Assembly (NCBI GenBank): GCA_963714145.1
Contig: OY970235.1
Coordinates: 744,001 to 808,000 of the forward strand
DNA: 64,000 nucleotides
Source of the DNA: JBBWZH01 sp035544115
Lineage (GTDB): Bacteria; Actinomycetota; Actinomycetes; Mycobacteriales; CADCTP01
Reading direction: 5' to 3'
A program made the position numbers and the translations under genes. Below, piece by piece: positions 9,650-18,297 of this stretch (position 1 is the stretch's first letter; every line of letters starts with the position of its first letter). The notes below the pieces were generated by a model, which had not been told where the DNA came from, made no database searches, and was given only the letters and a program-made list of their open reading frames with translations.

Positions 9650-10717
9650 CTATGCCTCGACCGTTGATCTCATATCGCTCGAACCGGTCGGTGTGCTAAC
9701 TGAACCGTCAGTAGGCGCAGCCCGACGGACGACCCGGAGCAGCAGCACCAGCGCTGGTGTGACCAGAATCATTCCGGTGGTCAGCACGATGAGGACAGCT
9801 GCGCTGGTTGCCGGTGGCGCGGCGCTGTTGGCCACGTCCGCCACACCCACCACCAGCCACGGATACTGCGCGAGCCCCCAGCCCCAGAGCAGCCCTGCCG
9901 GTGCGGCGGCCGCTGCGATCCGTGCCGCGCCGAACCGGTGATGCCAGAGCAACACCAGTGCGACTGCACCGGCGAGCACCGACGCTACCGCCGGCCCGAG
10001 CGCCCGGCCGAAGCGGCCGGCCAGCGTTGGCGCATCCGCCCACATCACCGGCAGCGCGGCGAGCGCCAGCACCCCGGCCAGCGTCGCCGCGGCGAGCGCC
10101 CGGCGGCGGAAGTCGGCGACCAGTGCCGGGCCTGCGCCGGCCACTTCCGCATCCCGGCAGAGGAAGACCGCCGCCAGGAACGCGCAGGTGGCCAGCGCCA
10201 GCGCGCCGGCGATCAGGGCCAGCGGGGAGCGGAAAGGCGCCAGTGCGCCGGTTGATCCATCCGCCGGTAGCCGCCCGGTCGCGACCGCCGCGCCGGCCAC
10301 GCCGAGGACAAACGGTGTGACCGTGGATGCGACGGCGAACACCCGGCCCCAGACCACCGTGCCGCGGACCGCTTGACCGGAGGGGTCGGGGCGGCCGTAC
10401 TGGCGATAGGCGAACGCGGCGCCGCGGAGCACGATGCCGAGCAGTGCCAGCGCCAGCGGTAGCACCAGCACCCGGGACAACACCCCGAACGCCCGCGGGA
10501 ACCCGCTGAACAGGCCGATCACAACGAACACCAGCCAGACGTGGTTGGCCTCCCAGACCGGCCCCATCGAGCGGGCGATCAGCGCCCGCTGCGCGCCCCG
10601 TCGCGGTCCGGTGGACAGCAGGTCCCAGACGCCGCCGCCGAAGTCGGCGCCGCCGAGCACGGCGTAGGCGGTCAGCCCGAGCATGATCGCCGCTAGCACC
10701 CAGTCCGCCGCCGTCAC
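9650..10717 (-). CDS. cydB: Cytochrome bd ubiquinol/menaquinol oxidase subunit II
   Basis: 355 residues with eight or nine hydrophobic helices and the family signatures GGADFGGGVWDLL near the N-terminus and WEANHVWLVF at about residue 57. The GTG start overlaps the cydA stop by 4 bp (GTGA), which indicates translational coupling. Subunit II pairs with CydA in the membrane to oxidise quinol and reduce O2 at low oxygen. No cydCD exporter genes adjoin, so heme-assembly functions are elsewhere or absent from this window. Confidence 0.94.
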   Translation of the reverse strand: MTAADWVLAAIMLGLTAYAVLGGADFGGGVWDLLSTGPRRGAQRALIARSMGPVWEANHVWLVFVVIGLFSGFPRAFGVLSRVLVLPLALALLGIVLRGAAFAYRQYGRPDPSGQAVRGTVVWGRVFAVASTVTPFVLGVAGAAVATGRLPADGSTGALAPFRSPLALIAGALALATCAFLAAVFLCRDAEVAGAGPALVADFRRRALAAATLAGVLALAALPVMWADAPTLAGRFGRALGPAVASVLAGAVALVLLWHHRFGAARIAAAAAPAGLLWGWGLAQYPWLVVGVADVANSAAPPATSAAVLIVLTTGMILVTPALVLLLRVVRRAAPTDGSVSTPTGSSDMRSTVEA

Positions 10718-12042
10718 GCCCGTACCTCGACCTCGTCGCGCGTCTGCGGCATGGGGGAGCCGGTGGCGAGGCGGCGCAGGATCGCGACCAGCGAGATGGT
10801 CAGGACCGCATAGACGGCAGCGGTCACATACAGGAACAGTTCGAGGCCAGGCTGCGTGGCGACCGCATCGGAGGTGCGCAGCAGTCGATAGACGATCCAG
10901 GGTTGCCGGCCCACCTCGGTGGCCACCCAGCCAGCCAGCAGTGCGGCCACCGAGGCCGGTGCAGCGAGCACGACGGCGCGCAAGAACCACCGGGTCGATG
11001 TCGCGCGGCGCCGTCGCCAGAGCCAGAGGCCGGCTACCGCCAGCGCGATCATGCCCGTACCCAGGCCGACCATCAGGTCGAACGCAAGATGGGTCACGGT
11101 GACCGGAGGGCGGTCGCCCGGCGGGACGACGTCGAGCCCGCTGACCACAGCGGTCGGATCCGCATGCAACAGGAGCGACAGCCCACGTGGGATCTCGATC
11201 GCTCCACGCATACGGTCGGTCGCCGGGTCGTATACCCCACCGAGCGAGAGCGGCGCGCCGGCGGACGTACGGGGTAGACCCTCCAGGGCGGCGAACTTCA
11301 CCGGTTGATACCGCGCGACGGCCCGGCTGGCCCAATCGCCGACGATGCCCTGTATCGGAGCGAGGGCCAGCGCGAGCGTGCTGCCCGTGGCGAAGCCGCG
11401 CCGGTGATATGCGTCCCGCCGGCCGCGCAGTAGGCCGGTTGCGTAGACGGCGGCGACACCGAAGCCGGTCACCATCAGCGCGGCCACCAGCAGGTGCACG
11501 ACCTGCGGGCCGGCGGTCGGAGCGAGGAACGGGGCCAGCGGTTCGGCCACCACGGTCCGCCCGGCCGATTCGACCAGGCCGACCGGCGCGTTCATCCAGG
11601 CGTTCGCGGTGGTGACGAAGATCGCGGACGCCATACCCGAGATGGCCACCGGTACGCCGGTCCACCAGTGCGCACGCGGGGAGAGGCGATCCCACCCGTA
11701 CAGATAGAGGCCGAGGAAGATCGCTTCGAGGAAGAACGCGAACGCCTCCATCGTGAACGGCAGCCCTAGCACGCCGCCGTACCGCTCCATGAACGTCGGC
11801 CAGAGCAACCCGAACTCGAACGAGAGCACGGTGCCGGAGACCGCCCCGATCGCGAACAGCACCGCGACGGCCTTGGCCCACTTGCGGGCCAGCGCGTACC
11901 AGACCGGGTCGCCCCGGCGCAGCGCCTGACCCTCCGCGAACAGGAGGAGCCAGGGCAGGCCGACGCCGAGCACGGCGAAGACGATGTGGAACGACAGCGA
12001 GAGCGCCATCTGCTCCCGCGCCGCGGTCAGGTTGTCGAGCAC
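10714..12042 (-). CDS. cydA: Cytochrome bd oxidase subunit I
   Basis: 442-residue heme-carrying subunit. The N-terminal SLSFHIVFAVLG contains the His for heme b595/d. GLLWPTFMERYGGVLGLP and the C-terminal GWVATEVGRQPWIVYRLLRT are family hallmarks. The Q-loop is short, as in other actinobacteria. It starts at GTG 12042. The promoter lies in the 108-bp divergent gap to the blaI-type gene, which carries three palindromes likely bound by that repressor. It is the first gene of the cydAB operon. Confidence 0.94.
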   Translation of the reverse strand: MLDNLTAAREQMALSLSFHIVFAVLGVGLPWLLLFAEGQALRRGDPVWYALARKWAKAVAVLFAIGAVSGTVLSFEFGLLWPTFMERYGGVLGLPFTMEAFAFFLEAIFLGLYLYGWDRLSPRAHWWTGVPVAISGMASAIFVTTANAWMNAPVGLVESAGRTVVAEPLAPFLAPTAGPQVVHLLVAALMVTGFGVAAVYATGLLRGRRDAYHRRGFATGSTLALALAPIQGIVGDWASRAVARYQPVKFAALEGLPRTSAGAPLSLGGVYDPATDRMRGAIEIPRGLSLLLHADPTAVVSGLDVVPPGDRPPVTVTHLAFDLMVGLGTGMIALAVAGLWLWRRRRATSTRWFLRAVVLAAPASVAALLAGWVATEVGRQPWIVYRLLRTSDAVATQPGLELFLYVTAAVYAVLTISLVAILRRLATGSPMPQTRDEVEVRA

Positions 12043-12054
12043 CCGTTCAGTGTC

Positions 12055-12071
12055 TTCTACGTTCGGTAGAA
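12055..12071. promoter_or_regulatory. BlaI-type operator, site 1
   Basis: The 17-bp perfect palindrome TTCTAC-GTTCG-GTAGAA matches the TAC(N)GTA core of BlaI/MecI/CopY-family operators. It lies 12 bp upstream of the cydA start codon. Confidence 0.8.
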
Positions 12072-12072
12072 C

Positions 12073-12089
12073 TTCTACGGGTCGTAGAA
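12073..12089. promoter_or_regulatory. BlaI-type operator, site 2
   Basis: The 17-bp perfect palindrome TTCTAC-GGGTC-GTAGAA has its centre 18 bp from that of site 1, so both would be read from nearly the same helix face. Confidence 0.8.
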
Positions 12090-12099
12090 AAATGTGATG

Positions 12100-12116
12100 T
12101 TCTACGCCTTGTAGAA
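12100..12116. promoter_or_regulatory. BlaI-type operator, site 3
   Basis: The 17-bp perfect palindrome TTCTAC-GCCTT-GTAGAA has its centre 27 bp from site 2. It is nearest the blaI-type gene and so suits autoregulation. Confidence 0.8.
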
Positions 12117-12150
12117 TCTGCTCAGTGGCGCCAGTGTGATGGGGGTGCAG

Positions 12151-12513
12151 GTGACGCGGCTAGGTGAACTGGAGCGGGCGGTGATGGATGTGCTGTGGGA
12201 TGCGGCTGGGCCGCTCACCGCGCGCACCATCGTGGACGCACTGCCCGGCCGGGAGTTGGCCGCGACCACGGTGCTCACCGTGCTGTCCCGGCTCGAGCGT
12301 AAAGGTGTTGTGCAGCGGGTCCGGGATGGTCGGGCGCACAGCTACGCCGCGGTCGCGACTCGGGAGGAACACGTCGCCGACCTGATGCGGGAGGCGCTCG
12401 GCACCGCCCCTGACCCCGGCGCAGTGCTGGCCCGCTTCGTTGGGACGGTCAGTGACGAGGAGGCCGACGCGCTACGTCGTGCCCTCCGCCGCAACCGTGG
12501 CGGTTCGGCATGA
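12151..12513 (+). CDS. BlaI/MecI/CopY-family transcriptional repressor
   Basis: 120 residues. The winged-helix signature LGELERAVMDVLWDA, TVLTVLSRLERKGVVQRVRDGR and Y-A-A-V is followed by a helical dimerisation tail. I chose GTG 12151 because it gives the usual MTRLGELE N-terminus and has GGGGGTG a few bases upstream. In-frame GTG 12136 and ATG 12139 are alternatives. Family repressors are inactivated by a partner membrane M56 protease, and such a gene follows 130 bp downstream. The three 17-bp palindromes upstream are the predicted targets and are shared with divergent cydAB. Confidence 0.92.
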   Translation: MTRLGELERAVMDVLWDAAGPLTARTIVDALPGRELAATTVLTVLSRLERKGVVQRVRDGRAHSYAAVATREEHVADLMREALGTAPDPGAVLARFVGTVSDEEADALRRALRRNRGGSA

Positions 12514-12643
12514 GCCGCGCCGACCTCTCAAGACGGCGCGGCGGCGAGTGAGTGGCGGTGTCGAGTAACGGCATGAGGTGTCTGGCCGCCGGTTGTGCCG
12601 GCGGCGGGCGGGTGATCCCGGTACGAGTGGGCGGTGCGTTGCG

Positions 12644-13555
12644 ATGACTCTTGTGGCTGGTGGGCTGTTGATCCTTGCGGTGCTGCTGGTCGGGCCGGTG
12701 CCGGCGATGTTGGCACGGGCTGGCTGGCCGGTGCGGGCGCCGCGGGCCGGGTTGGTGCTGTGGCAGGCGGTGGGCCTGGCTGGTGGCCTGTCGGCAGTGG
12801 GCGCTGGCGTGGCATACGGTTTGGCGCCGCTGGGGTCGACACTGCCAGCTGCGGTGGCCGGCGCCGGGCGACTTCTCACCAGCGGGTCGCTGGTGCTGCC
12901 GGTACACCGATGGCTCGCGCTGGTCGCGGCCGGTGCACTGGCCGGGCGGCTGCTCGTCACGTTGGTGGGGAGCGCACTACGGACCTGGCGGATGCGCCGT
13001 CGGCATCGCCACCTCGTTGACCTGCTCAGCCAGCCGATGCCCGATCTCGCCGGCATCAGGCTGCTGGACTCGCCGGCTGCGGTCGCCTACTGCCTGCCGG
13101 GGCGGCGTAGCCGGGTGGTGTTCTCGGCTGGTGCGGTCGCCGCGCTGGATCGGGCTGAGTTGTCGGCGGTGCTGGCGCATGAGCGTGCCCATCTGGCGGA
13201 GCGGCATGACCTGGTGCTGTTGCCGTTCGCTGCCTCGGCTGCAGCGCTGCCCTGGTTCCCGGGGGTACGCAGGGCACGGATCGCGGTGGCCGGCCTGGTT
13301 GAGATGGTCGCCGACGACCGGGCTCGGCTCGGCCGCGATCCACGGCCGCTTGCCAGCGCGATCGCACGGCTTGCCGGCGGGGGAGTGCCGGGCGGTGCGC
13401 TGGCGGTCGCGGCGTCGGTGACCGTGCAGCGGGTGGATCGGCTGCTCGGCGCGACGCCACCAGCCTCGGTCGTCGTCCGGCTGGCTGCGTATGCCGCGGC
13501 AGCCCTCCTTGTTGCGGGCCCGACTGCCGTCTTGCTCACCCCGGCCCTCGGATGA
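12644..13555 (+). CDS. M56-family membrane metallopeptidase (BlaR/MecR-type protease domain)
   Basis: 303 residues with N-terminal transmembrane helices, a zincin motif AHERAH (His179, Glu180, His183) and C-terminal hydrophobic helices. There is no penicillin-binding sensor domain after the last helix, so the signal it senses is not obviously a beta-lactam. M56 proteins paired with BlaI-type repressors cleave the repressor or trigger its release. It is the second gene of the blaI operon. Start ATG 12644. Confidence 0.87.
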   Translation: MTLVAGGLLILAVLLVGPVPAMLARAGWPVRAPRAGLVLWQAVGLAGGLSAVGAGVAYGLAPLGSTLPAAVAGAGRLLTSGSLVLPVHRWLALVAAGALAGRLLVTLVGSALRTWRMRRRHRHLVDLLSQPMPDLAGIRLLDSPAAVAYCLPGRRSRVVFSAGAVAALDRAELSAVLAHERAHLAERHDLVLLPFAASAAALPWFPGVRRARIAVAGLVEMVADDRARLGRDPRPLASAIARLAGGGVPGGALAVAASVTVQRVDRLLGATPPASVVVRLAAYAAAALLVAGPTAVLLTPALG

Positions 13556-13578
13556 ACTCGCCGACACCGGCCGGTGGG

Positions 13579-14001
13579 TCAGGTTTCCAGGATCAGCGTG
13601 ACGGGGCCATCGTTGATCAGGGCGACAGCCATGTGGGCGCCGAAGACGCCGGTCTGTACGGTGGCGCCTCGGTCGCGCAGGGCGGTGACCATGGCGTTCA
13701 CCAGCGGCTCGGCAACCGGGCCAGGTGCGGCGGCGCTCCAGGAGGGGCGGCGACCCTTGCGGGTATCGGCGTACAGCGTGAACTGGCTGACCACCAGCAG
13801 TGGAGCGCCAGTCTCGGCGGCCGACCGTTCACCCGGCAGGATGCGCAGTTCGTGCACCTTGCGGGCCAGCCTGGCGGCATGTTCCGGGGTGTCGTTGTGG
13901 GTCACCCCGACCAGCACCAACAGGCCCGCGTCGATAGCTCCAACCGCCGCGCCGTCAACGGTCACACTTGCCGACGACACCCGCTGCACCACCGCCCGCA
14001 C
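13579..14001 (-). CDS. dtd: D-aminoacyl-tRNA deacylase
   Basis: 140 residues, the usual length for Dtd. The active-site motifs SQFTLYAD (catalytic Thr) and NDGPVTL (Gly-cisPro motif region) are both present, as is RKGRRPSWSAA. The enzyme hydrolyses D-amino acids wrongly attached to tRNA, and also glycyl-tRNA(Ala), in the cytoplasm. It converges on the M56 gene with a 23-bp gap. Confidence 0.96.
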   Translation of the reverse strand: MRAVVQRVSSASVTVDGAAVGAIDAGLLVLVGVTHNDTPEHAARLARKVHELRILPGERSAAETGAPLLVVSQFTLYADTRKGRRPSWSAAAPGPVAEPLVNAMVTALRDRGATVQTGVFGAHMAVALINDGPVTLILET

Positions 14002-14121
14002 GGCCCGTCATCCTGCCGCATCGACCTACTCGCCGTCGGGACACCCCAGACTGGACGCTGCCCCGCTTCTGCGATCGCGTCCGGGGCGGCCACCGTGCCG
14101 GGGGTGTCATGGCATCTGGCG

Positions 14122-14532
14122 TCAGGGCACCGCTGGCGTGCCCCCTGGACCAGTGGGGAGGCCGGCAGCGCGCCAGGCGCGGTAGCCGCCCGTGAGGTCG
14201 GTGGCTCGATCGATCCCGAGCCGGCGCAGGGCATGGGCGGCCAGGCTGGACGTGTAGCCCTCCGAACAGACCACCACGATCTGGGCATCGAACCCGGCGA
14301 CCGGGAGCCGGTCGGGGCTACGCGGATCGAACCGCCATTCCAGCACGTTTCGCTCGACGACCAGTGCGCCGGGGATTTCGCCCTCGCTGGCGCGCAGCGC
14401 GTGCGGCCGGATATCGACCAGCACGGCGCCGTTCCGCTGGGCTGCCAGTGTCTCGACCGGGCTGAGTCGCTGCAGGTCGGCACGGGCCTCGGCGAGCAGG
14501 TCGTCCACGGTGAGCGCGGCTGCCTCAGTCAT
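14122..14532 (-). CDS. Rhodanese-like sulfurtransferase
   Basis: 136-residue single rhodanese domain. VLVDIRPHALRASEGEIPGA is the N-terminal CH2A-like motif and VVCSEGYTSSLAA the active-site loop with persulfide Cys89. It overlaps the end of the upstream cysteine dioxygenase-like gene by 8 bp, so the two are co-translated. This fits handling of sulfane sulfur during cysteine or thiol oxidation. The exact acceptor is not deducible. Confidence 0.9.
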   Translation of the reverse strand: MTEAAALTVDDLLAEARADLQRLSPVETLAAQRNGAVLVDIRPHALRASEGEIPGALVVERNVLEWRFDPRSPDRLPVAGFDAQIVVVCSEGYTSSLAAHALRRLGIDRATDLTGGYRAWRAAGLPTGPGGTPAVP

Positions 14533-15091
14533 CCCAGCCCCGCCCGGCGTCGATACTGGCCAGCTCGCCGGCCGGCAGCAGCGGCGGCGAGTACGCGTGC
14601 ACGCTGGTCGCCTCCACGACGCCGCGGTTGGTCACCTGGTGCACCCGCTGTGGTCCGAATGCGGACGTGATCAGCGGGTCGAGCACCGCCCGGCGCAAGA
14701 CGCCCGGGCCTTCCTGGTGCGTCTCCGCCAGCTGGCCAGCCAGCACGGTGAACGCGCCAGAAGCGCCGCCGTGGCCGTGCGGCGGGGTGCCCTGCCCAGG
14801 CGCCCAGCCGATTAGCCAGACCTCGACGTCCTCGGTCAGCGCCAGGCGGCCGTACCAGCGACGTTCCGGGTCGTGCCGAACCAGCCTGCGCAGCGATTCG
14901 GGCACCGAATGCGCCAGCAGGCCGGTCAGCCGGGCCAGCTCGGCAGGCGCCCACAACGGACGGTCAGGAGTGAGCGCAGCGATCTGCGGCGCCAGATTCA
15001 CCAGAGTGGCGTGCAGGTAAGGGGCGGCCGGTGGGCGGCCGTCCGGGCTGAGGTAGTCGAGATCGTCGGCGTACTGCAGGGAGGTGGTCAT
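14525..15091 (-). CDS. Cysteine dioxygenase-type cupin (thiol dioxygenase)
   Basis: 188 residues. Cupin motif TPPHGHGGASGAFTVLAGQL carries two of the Fe-binding His, and QRVHQVTN the third. The layout is that of bacterial type I cysteine dioxygenases or 3-mercaptopropionate dioxygenases. These non-heme Fe(II) enzymes add O2 to the thiol to give a sulfinate. Start ATG 15091 has GGAG 6 nt upstream; the frame runs to 15187 without a better site. Coupled to a rhodanese gene, it forms a two-gene sulfur-oxidation unit. Which thiol is used is not resolvable here. Confidence 0.85.
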   Translation of the reverse strand: MTTSLQYADDLDYLSPDGRPPAAPYLHATLVNLAPQIAALTPDRPLWAPAELARLTGLLAHSVPESLRRLVRHDPERRWYGRLALTEDVEVWLIGWAPGQGTPPHGHGGASGAFTVLAGQLAETHQEGPGVLRRAVLDPLITSAFGPQRVHQVTNRGVVEATSVHAYSPPLLPAGELASIDAGRGWDD

Positions 15092-15407
15092 TGTGAACTC
15101 CAGAGATTCCAGGCATGGCGGCACTGGCCACCCGGGGCGGTCGACTGAGGACTGTCCGAATCGGACGCGCCGGTACACGGCGTCCACCGTGGACAGCGAG
15201 GAGCGGAGAATGCGGCGCAGGGAACCCTGGCGTCAGCGCAGGGCTCGGCCGGTCAGCTCAGGGCCGGCTCAGACAGCGCGCCGCATCCGCGTACACGCGC
15301 AGGCGACGACCCGAAGCAGGTCGACGGCGCGGTCGCGAACCAGGCGAGGGCGCTGCATACAGCAGATGATGCCAGACCCGGCCGGCCAGCCGCACGCGAC
15401 CTGCTGC
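15092..15407. other. Non-coding stretch, nothing assignable
   Basis: 316 bp between the start of the cysteine dioxygenase gene and the end of the cation exporter gene. Only overlapping low-complexity frames are open. I see no RNA gene or clear hairpin. Confidence 0.5.
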
Positions 15408-16322
15408 TCACCAGCAGCCAGGCGGCTGACCCTCGTGCTCGCTGTGCCCGGCCGGTTCGAGTTGGAAGGTGGAGTGCGCGACATCGAAGTGGCCGGTCAG
15501 ACAGCCGCCAAGCCGGTCAAGAACGGCGCCGCAGTCGGCATATGCGCTGTCGTCGACCACGACGTGCGCGGAAAGCACCGGCATCCCGGAAGTGATCGTC
15601 CACGCGTGCAGGTCGTGCACGCTGAGCACGCCCGGGGTGCCGAGGATGTGGCTGCGCACCTCGGCCAGATCGACGTCCTTCGGGGTGGCCTCGAGCAGCA
15701 CCTCGCCGGCCTCGCGCAGCAACCGCCAGGTGCGCGGCAGGATCAGCACGCCGACCGCGATCGCGGCCACCGCGTCGGCGCCCCGCTGGCCGGTGACGAC
15801 AATCACCAGCGCGGCCACCAGGACTGCGAGTGCGCCCAGTGCATCCGACGCGACCTCGAGGAACGCCGCGCGTGCGTTCAAGCTGTCGCGCTGACTGGAA
15901 CGCAGCAGCAGCAAGCCGATGCCGTTGCCGACCAGCGCGACCGCGGCGGTTGCCGCCATCAGGCCGGTGCTGACGTCGGGCGGCTCGGTAAGGCGCTGAA
16001 CTCCCTCGTACAGGACGTAGCCGGCGATCGCGAACAACAGCAGCGCGTTACCGGCGGCCGCCAGGATCTCCGCGCGCTGCCAACCGAAGGTGCGCCGCGG
16101 GGTCGCCGGCCGGGCGGCGAACCAGGCGGCCAGCAGCGACAGCCCGATGCCGGCCGCGTCGGTGCCCAGATGCCCCGCGTCGGCCAGCAGTGCGAGGCTG
16201 CCGGACAACAGCCCGCCGGTGACCTCCACCGCCACCAGGGTCAGCGTGATCGCGAACACCCAGGCCAGCCGGCCCTGTTGGCCAAGCGTGGCCGGGCCGT
16301 GGGAGTGCTGATGTTCGTGCAT
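15408..16322 (-). CDS. CDF-family metal cation/proton antiporter (CzcD-like)
   Basis: 304 residues with six transmembrane helices and a His-rich N-terminus (MHEHQHSHG). The family metal site is in LLADAGHLGTDAAG (H-x3-D) and VASDALGALAVL (D-x3), with a cytoplasmic ferredoxin-like C-terminal domain (HDLHAWTITSGMPVLSAH). It exports Zn(II) or similar divalent ions from the cytoplasm. Another His-rich stretch ends the protein. It starts at ATG 16322, divergent from the HhH-GPD gene. The ion cannot be fixed from sequence. Confidence 0.9.
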   Translation of the reverse strand: MHEHQHSHGPATLGQQGRLAWVFAITLTLVAVEVTGGLLSGSLALLADAGHLGTDAAGIGLSLLAAWFAARPATPRRTFGWQRAEILAAAGNALLLFAIAGYVLYEGVQRLTEPPDVSTGLMAATAAVALVGNGIGLLLLRSSQRDSLNARAAFLEVASDALGALAVLVAALVIVVTGQRGADAVAAIAVGVLILPRTWRLLREAGEVLLEATPKDVDLAEVRSHILGTPGVLSVHDLHAWTITSGMPVLSAHVVVDDSAYADCGAVLDRLGGCLTGHFDVAHSTFQLEPAGHSEHEGQPPGCW

Positions 16323-16478
16323 GCGGCTCGCCTTCGGGATCGGTCGCCGCCAACCTATAAGTGCATCGCCATACGTGCAAACTTGGAAAGCGTTGCCGAT
16401 TCGGTTGTTGGTTCTGCCCGGTTGCCGTTTCGGCCAGTGGTCTCCTGTGGGCCGGAGTGGTACCCGTACCCTGCGCGC

Positions 16479-17417
16479 ATGGGACTGGTGCTGAGTCAGC
16501 AACCGGCGGCCGATGCGCTGCTGGACCGGGATCCGCTGGCGCTGCTGATCGGGATGGTGCTCGACCAGCAGATCTCGCTGGAACGGGCCTTCTTGTCGCC
16601 GTACGACCTTGTGCAGCGTCTTGGTCACGACTTGGACGCGGCCGAGTTGGCGGACTACGACCCCGACGCACTGGGCGCCATCTTCGCCACCCCGCCGGCG
16701 CTGCACCGCTTCCCGAAGGCGATGGCCAAGCGGGTGCAGGAGGTGTGTCGGCTGGTCGTCGACCAGTACGACAACGACACCGCGGCCATCTGGCGGACCG
16801 CCGACGACGGCACCGAACTTCTCCGCCGGGTCGCAGCCCTGCCCGGCTTCGGCAAGCACAAGGCGCAGATCTTCGTCGCGCTGCTCGGAAAGCAGTACGG
16901 CGTGCAGCCGCCAGGTTGGTCCGACGCCGCGGGGCCCTTCGGCCGGCCGGGCACATACCTATCGGTCGCCGACATCGTGGACGGCCCGTCGCTGCTGCGC
17001 GTTCGCGAGTACAAGCAGCAGATGAAGGCCGCTGCCAAGGCCAGCGCCGCCACCCCGGTCGCCATCCCTTCCCGCCGCTCCGCCCCGGCACCGGCCGGGA
17101 CGTCCGCGAGGCCGGCGAAGGCTGTCAAGCCGGCGAAGGCCGTCAAGGTCGCGAAGGCAGATCCGGTGAAGCGGGCCACCGCCGCGAAGTCGGCTCAGCC
17201 TGCCAGGTCGGCTCAGCCTGCCAAGGTGGGCAAGTCGGCTCAGGCCACGAAGGTTGCCAAGTCGGCTCAGGCCGCGAAGGTGGGCAAGTCGGCTCAGGCG
17301 GCGAAGGTCGCCAAGGCAGGGACGAAGACGCCTGCCAAAGCGGTCGACAAGGCACCGACAAAAACGGCCGCCCGTGCTGGATCGAAGACGACGAGGGCCC
17401 CCGCCAAGACCCGCTGA
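16479..17417 (+). CDS. HhH-GPD base-excision repair protein with histone H1-like basic tail
   Basis: 312 residues in two parts. Residues 1 to about 190 form an HhH-GPD fold: LIGMVLDQQISLERAF matches the opening helices and LPGFGKHKAQIFVALLG is the helix-hairpin-helix. This is the class of small actinobacterial glycosylase-like repair proteins. From about residue 195 to the end the protein is Lys/Ala/Pro/Ser-rich with repeated AKVGKSAQ and PAKA-type units, resembling the C-terminal tails of histone H1, HupB and bacterial H1-like proteins. The tail is likely disordered, strongly basic and non-specifically DNA binding. It is an unusual fusion for this family. Start ATG 16479. Confidence 0.85.
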   Translation: MGLVLSQQPAADALLDRDPLALLIGMVLDQQISLERAFLSPYDLVQRLGHDLDAAELADYDPDALGAIFATPPALHRFPKAMAKRVQEVCRLVVDQYDNDTAAIWRTADDGTELLRRVAALPGFGKHKAQIFVALLGKQYGVQPPGWSDAAGPFGRPGTYLSVADIVDGPSLLRVREYKQQMKAAAKASAATPVAIPSRRSAPAPAGTSARPAKAVKPAKAVKVAKADPVKRATAAKSAQPARSAQPAKVGKSAQATKVAKSAQAAKVGKSAQAAKVAKAGTKTPAKAVDKAPTKTAARAGSKTTRAPAKTR

Positions 17418-17764
17418 GCTCGGATCGGTCGGATCCGCACCACCGGCGGCGGGCCACCAGCGGCCGGTCTGGTCTGCGCCGACGACCGGTGCGGTTGGGT
17501 TGGCCGGTGCTGGGCCGGAGGGGCCGCGCCGGGGCGCGACGCGGGCTCGGACGGAACTGCACGCCGGCAGGGGTTCCCGGGGGCGTGGGCCGCCACATCG
17601 TCCATGGCGGCCGGCTGAGCCGGGTCGCCACCGAGAGCGTGGCAGAGGCTCCGGATAGGACGGAAAGGGCGTACCGAAAGGCCACTCGGCGGGGGAGGTG
17701 CGACCTGTCGGGGTGAGTGGGACGATGACCCGGTCCGGTGGATGCCGACCAACAGGGAGGCGTC
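17418..17764. other. Intergenic, nothing assignable
   Basis: 347 bp of G+C-rich sequence between two same-strand genes. Frames open on both strands have no recognisable protein. The only useful element is the AGGGAGG ribosome binding site just before 17765. Confidence 0.5.
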
Positions 17765-18094
17765 GTGAGGTCCACCAGTGGCGATCGTGAGCAGCCCGTA
17801 CTGATCACCGAGGCGCAGCTCAGTCTGGAGGACCAGCACAACGCGCGCCGCCGGAAGTACGCGGTGATGATGGCGGTCCGGGTGGTCTGCCTGGTATCGG
17901 CCGCCGTGTTCTACAAGATTCCGTGGCTGATGGCGATCTTTGCGATCGGCGCGGTCGTGCTGCCCTGGATGGCAGTGCTGATCGCCAACGATCGTCCGCC
18001 GAAGAAGGCGACGAAGGTCAACCGGTACGCCGGGCACCCGGCGCCCGACCGCGCGCTGCCGTCCACGGACAGCGCCCGGGTGATCGACAACTGA
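17765..18094 (+). CDS. DUF3099 family membrane protein
   Basis: 109 residues. A polar N-terminus ending in LITEAQLSLEDQHNARRRKY is followed by two close transmembrane helices (about residues 36-75) and a short polar tail beginning NDRPPKK. This matches the conserved actinobacterial DUF3099 proteins, whose function is unknown. GTG 17765 is chosen because GGGAGG lies 4 nt upstream; ATG 17738 would place that site inside the gene. Confidence 0.85.
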   Translation: MRSTSGDREQPVLITEAQLSLEDQHNARRRKYAVMMAVRVVCLVSAAVFYKIPWLMAIFAIGAVVLPWMAVLIANDRPPKKATKVNRYAGHPAPDRALPSTDSARVIDN

Positions 18095-18297
18095 CGTCCT
18101 CGCGGCCCCGCCGCCATGATCGTGACCTGGACTTCTCACACCTCGGGACCCGATATCGGTTTGCTGAGGTAGGGATGGTGATCTTCAGGTCAGACACCGT
18201 CCGATCTGGACAGTGCTCGGACGACATGCATGATTACTGGGCGCGACGAATAGCTGGTAGACCCTTATTTGATAGGCATTTATGTCAGAGTTGCGGC

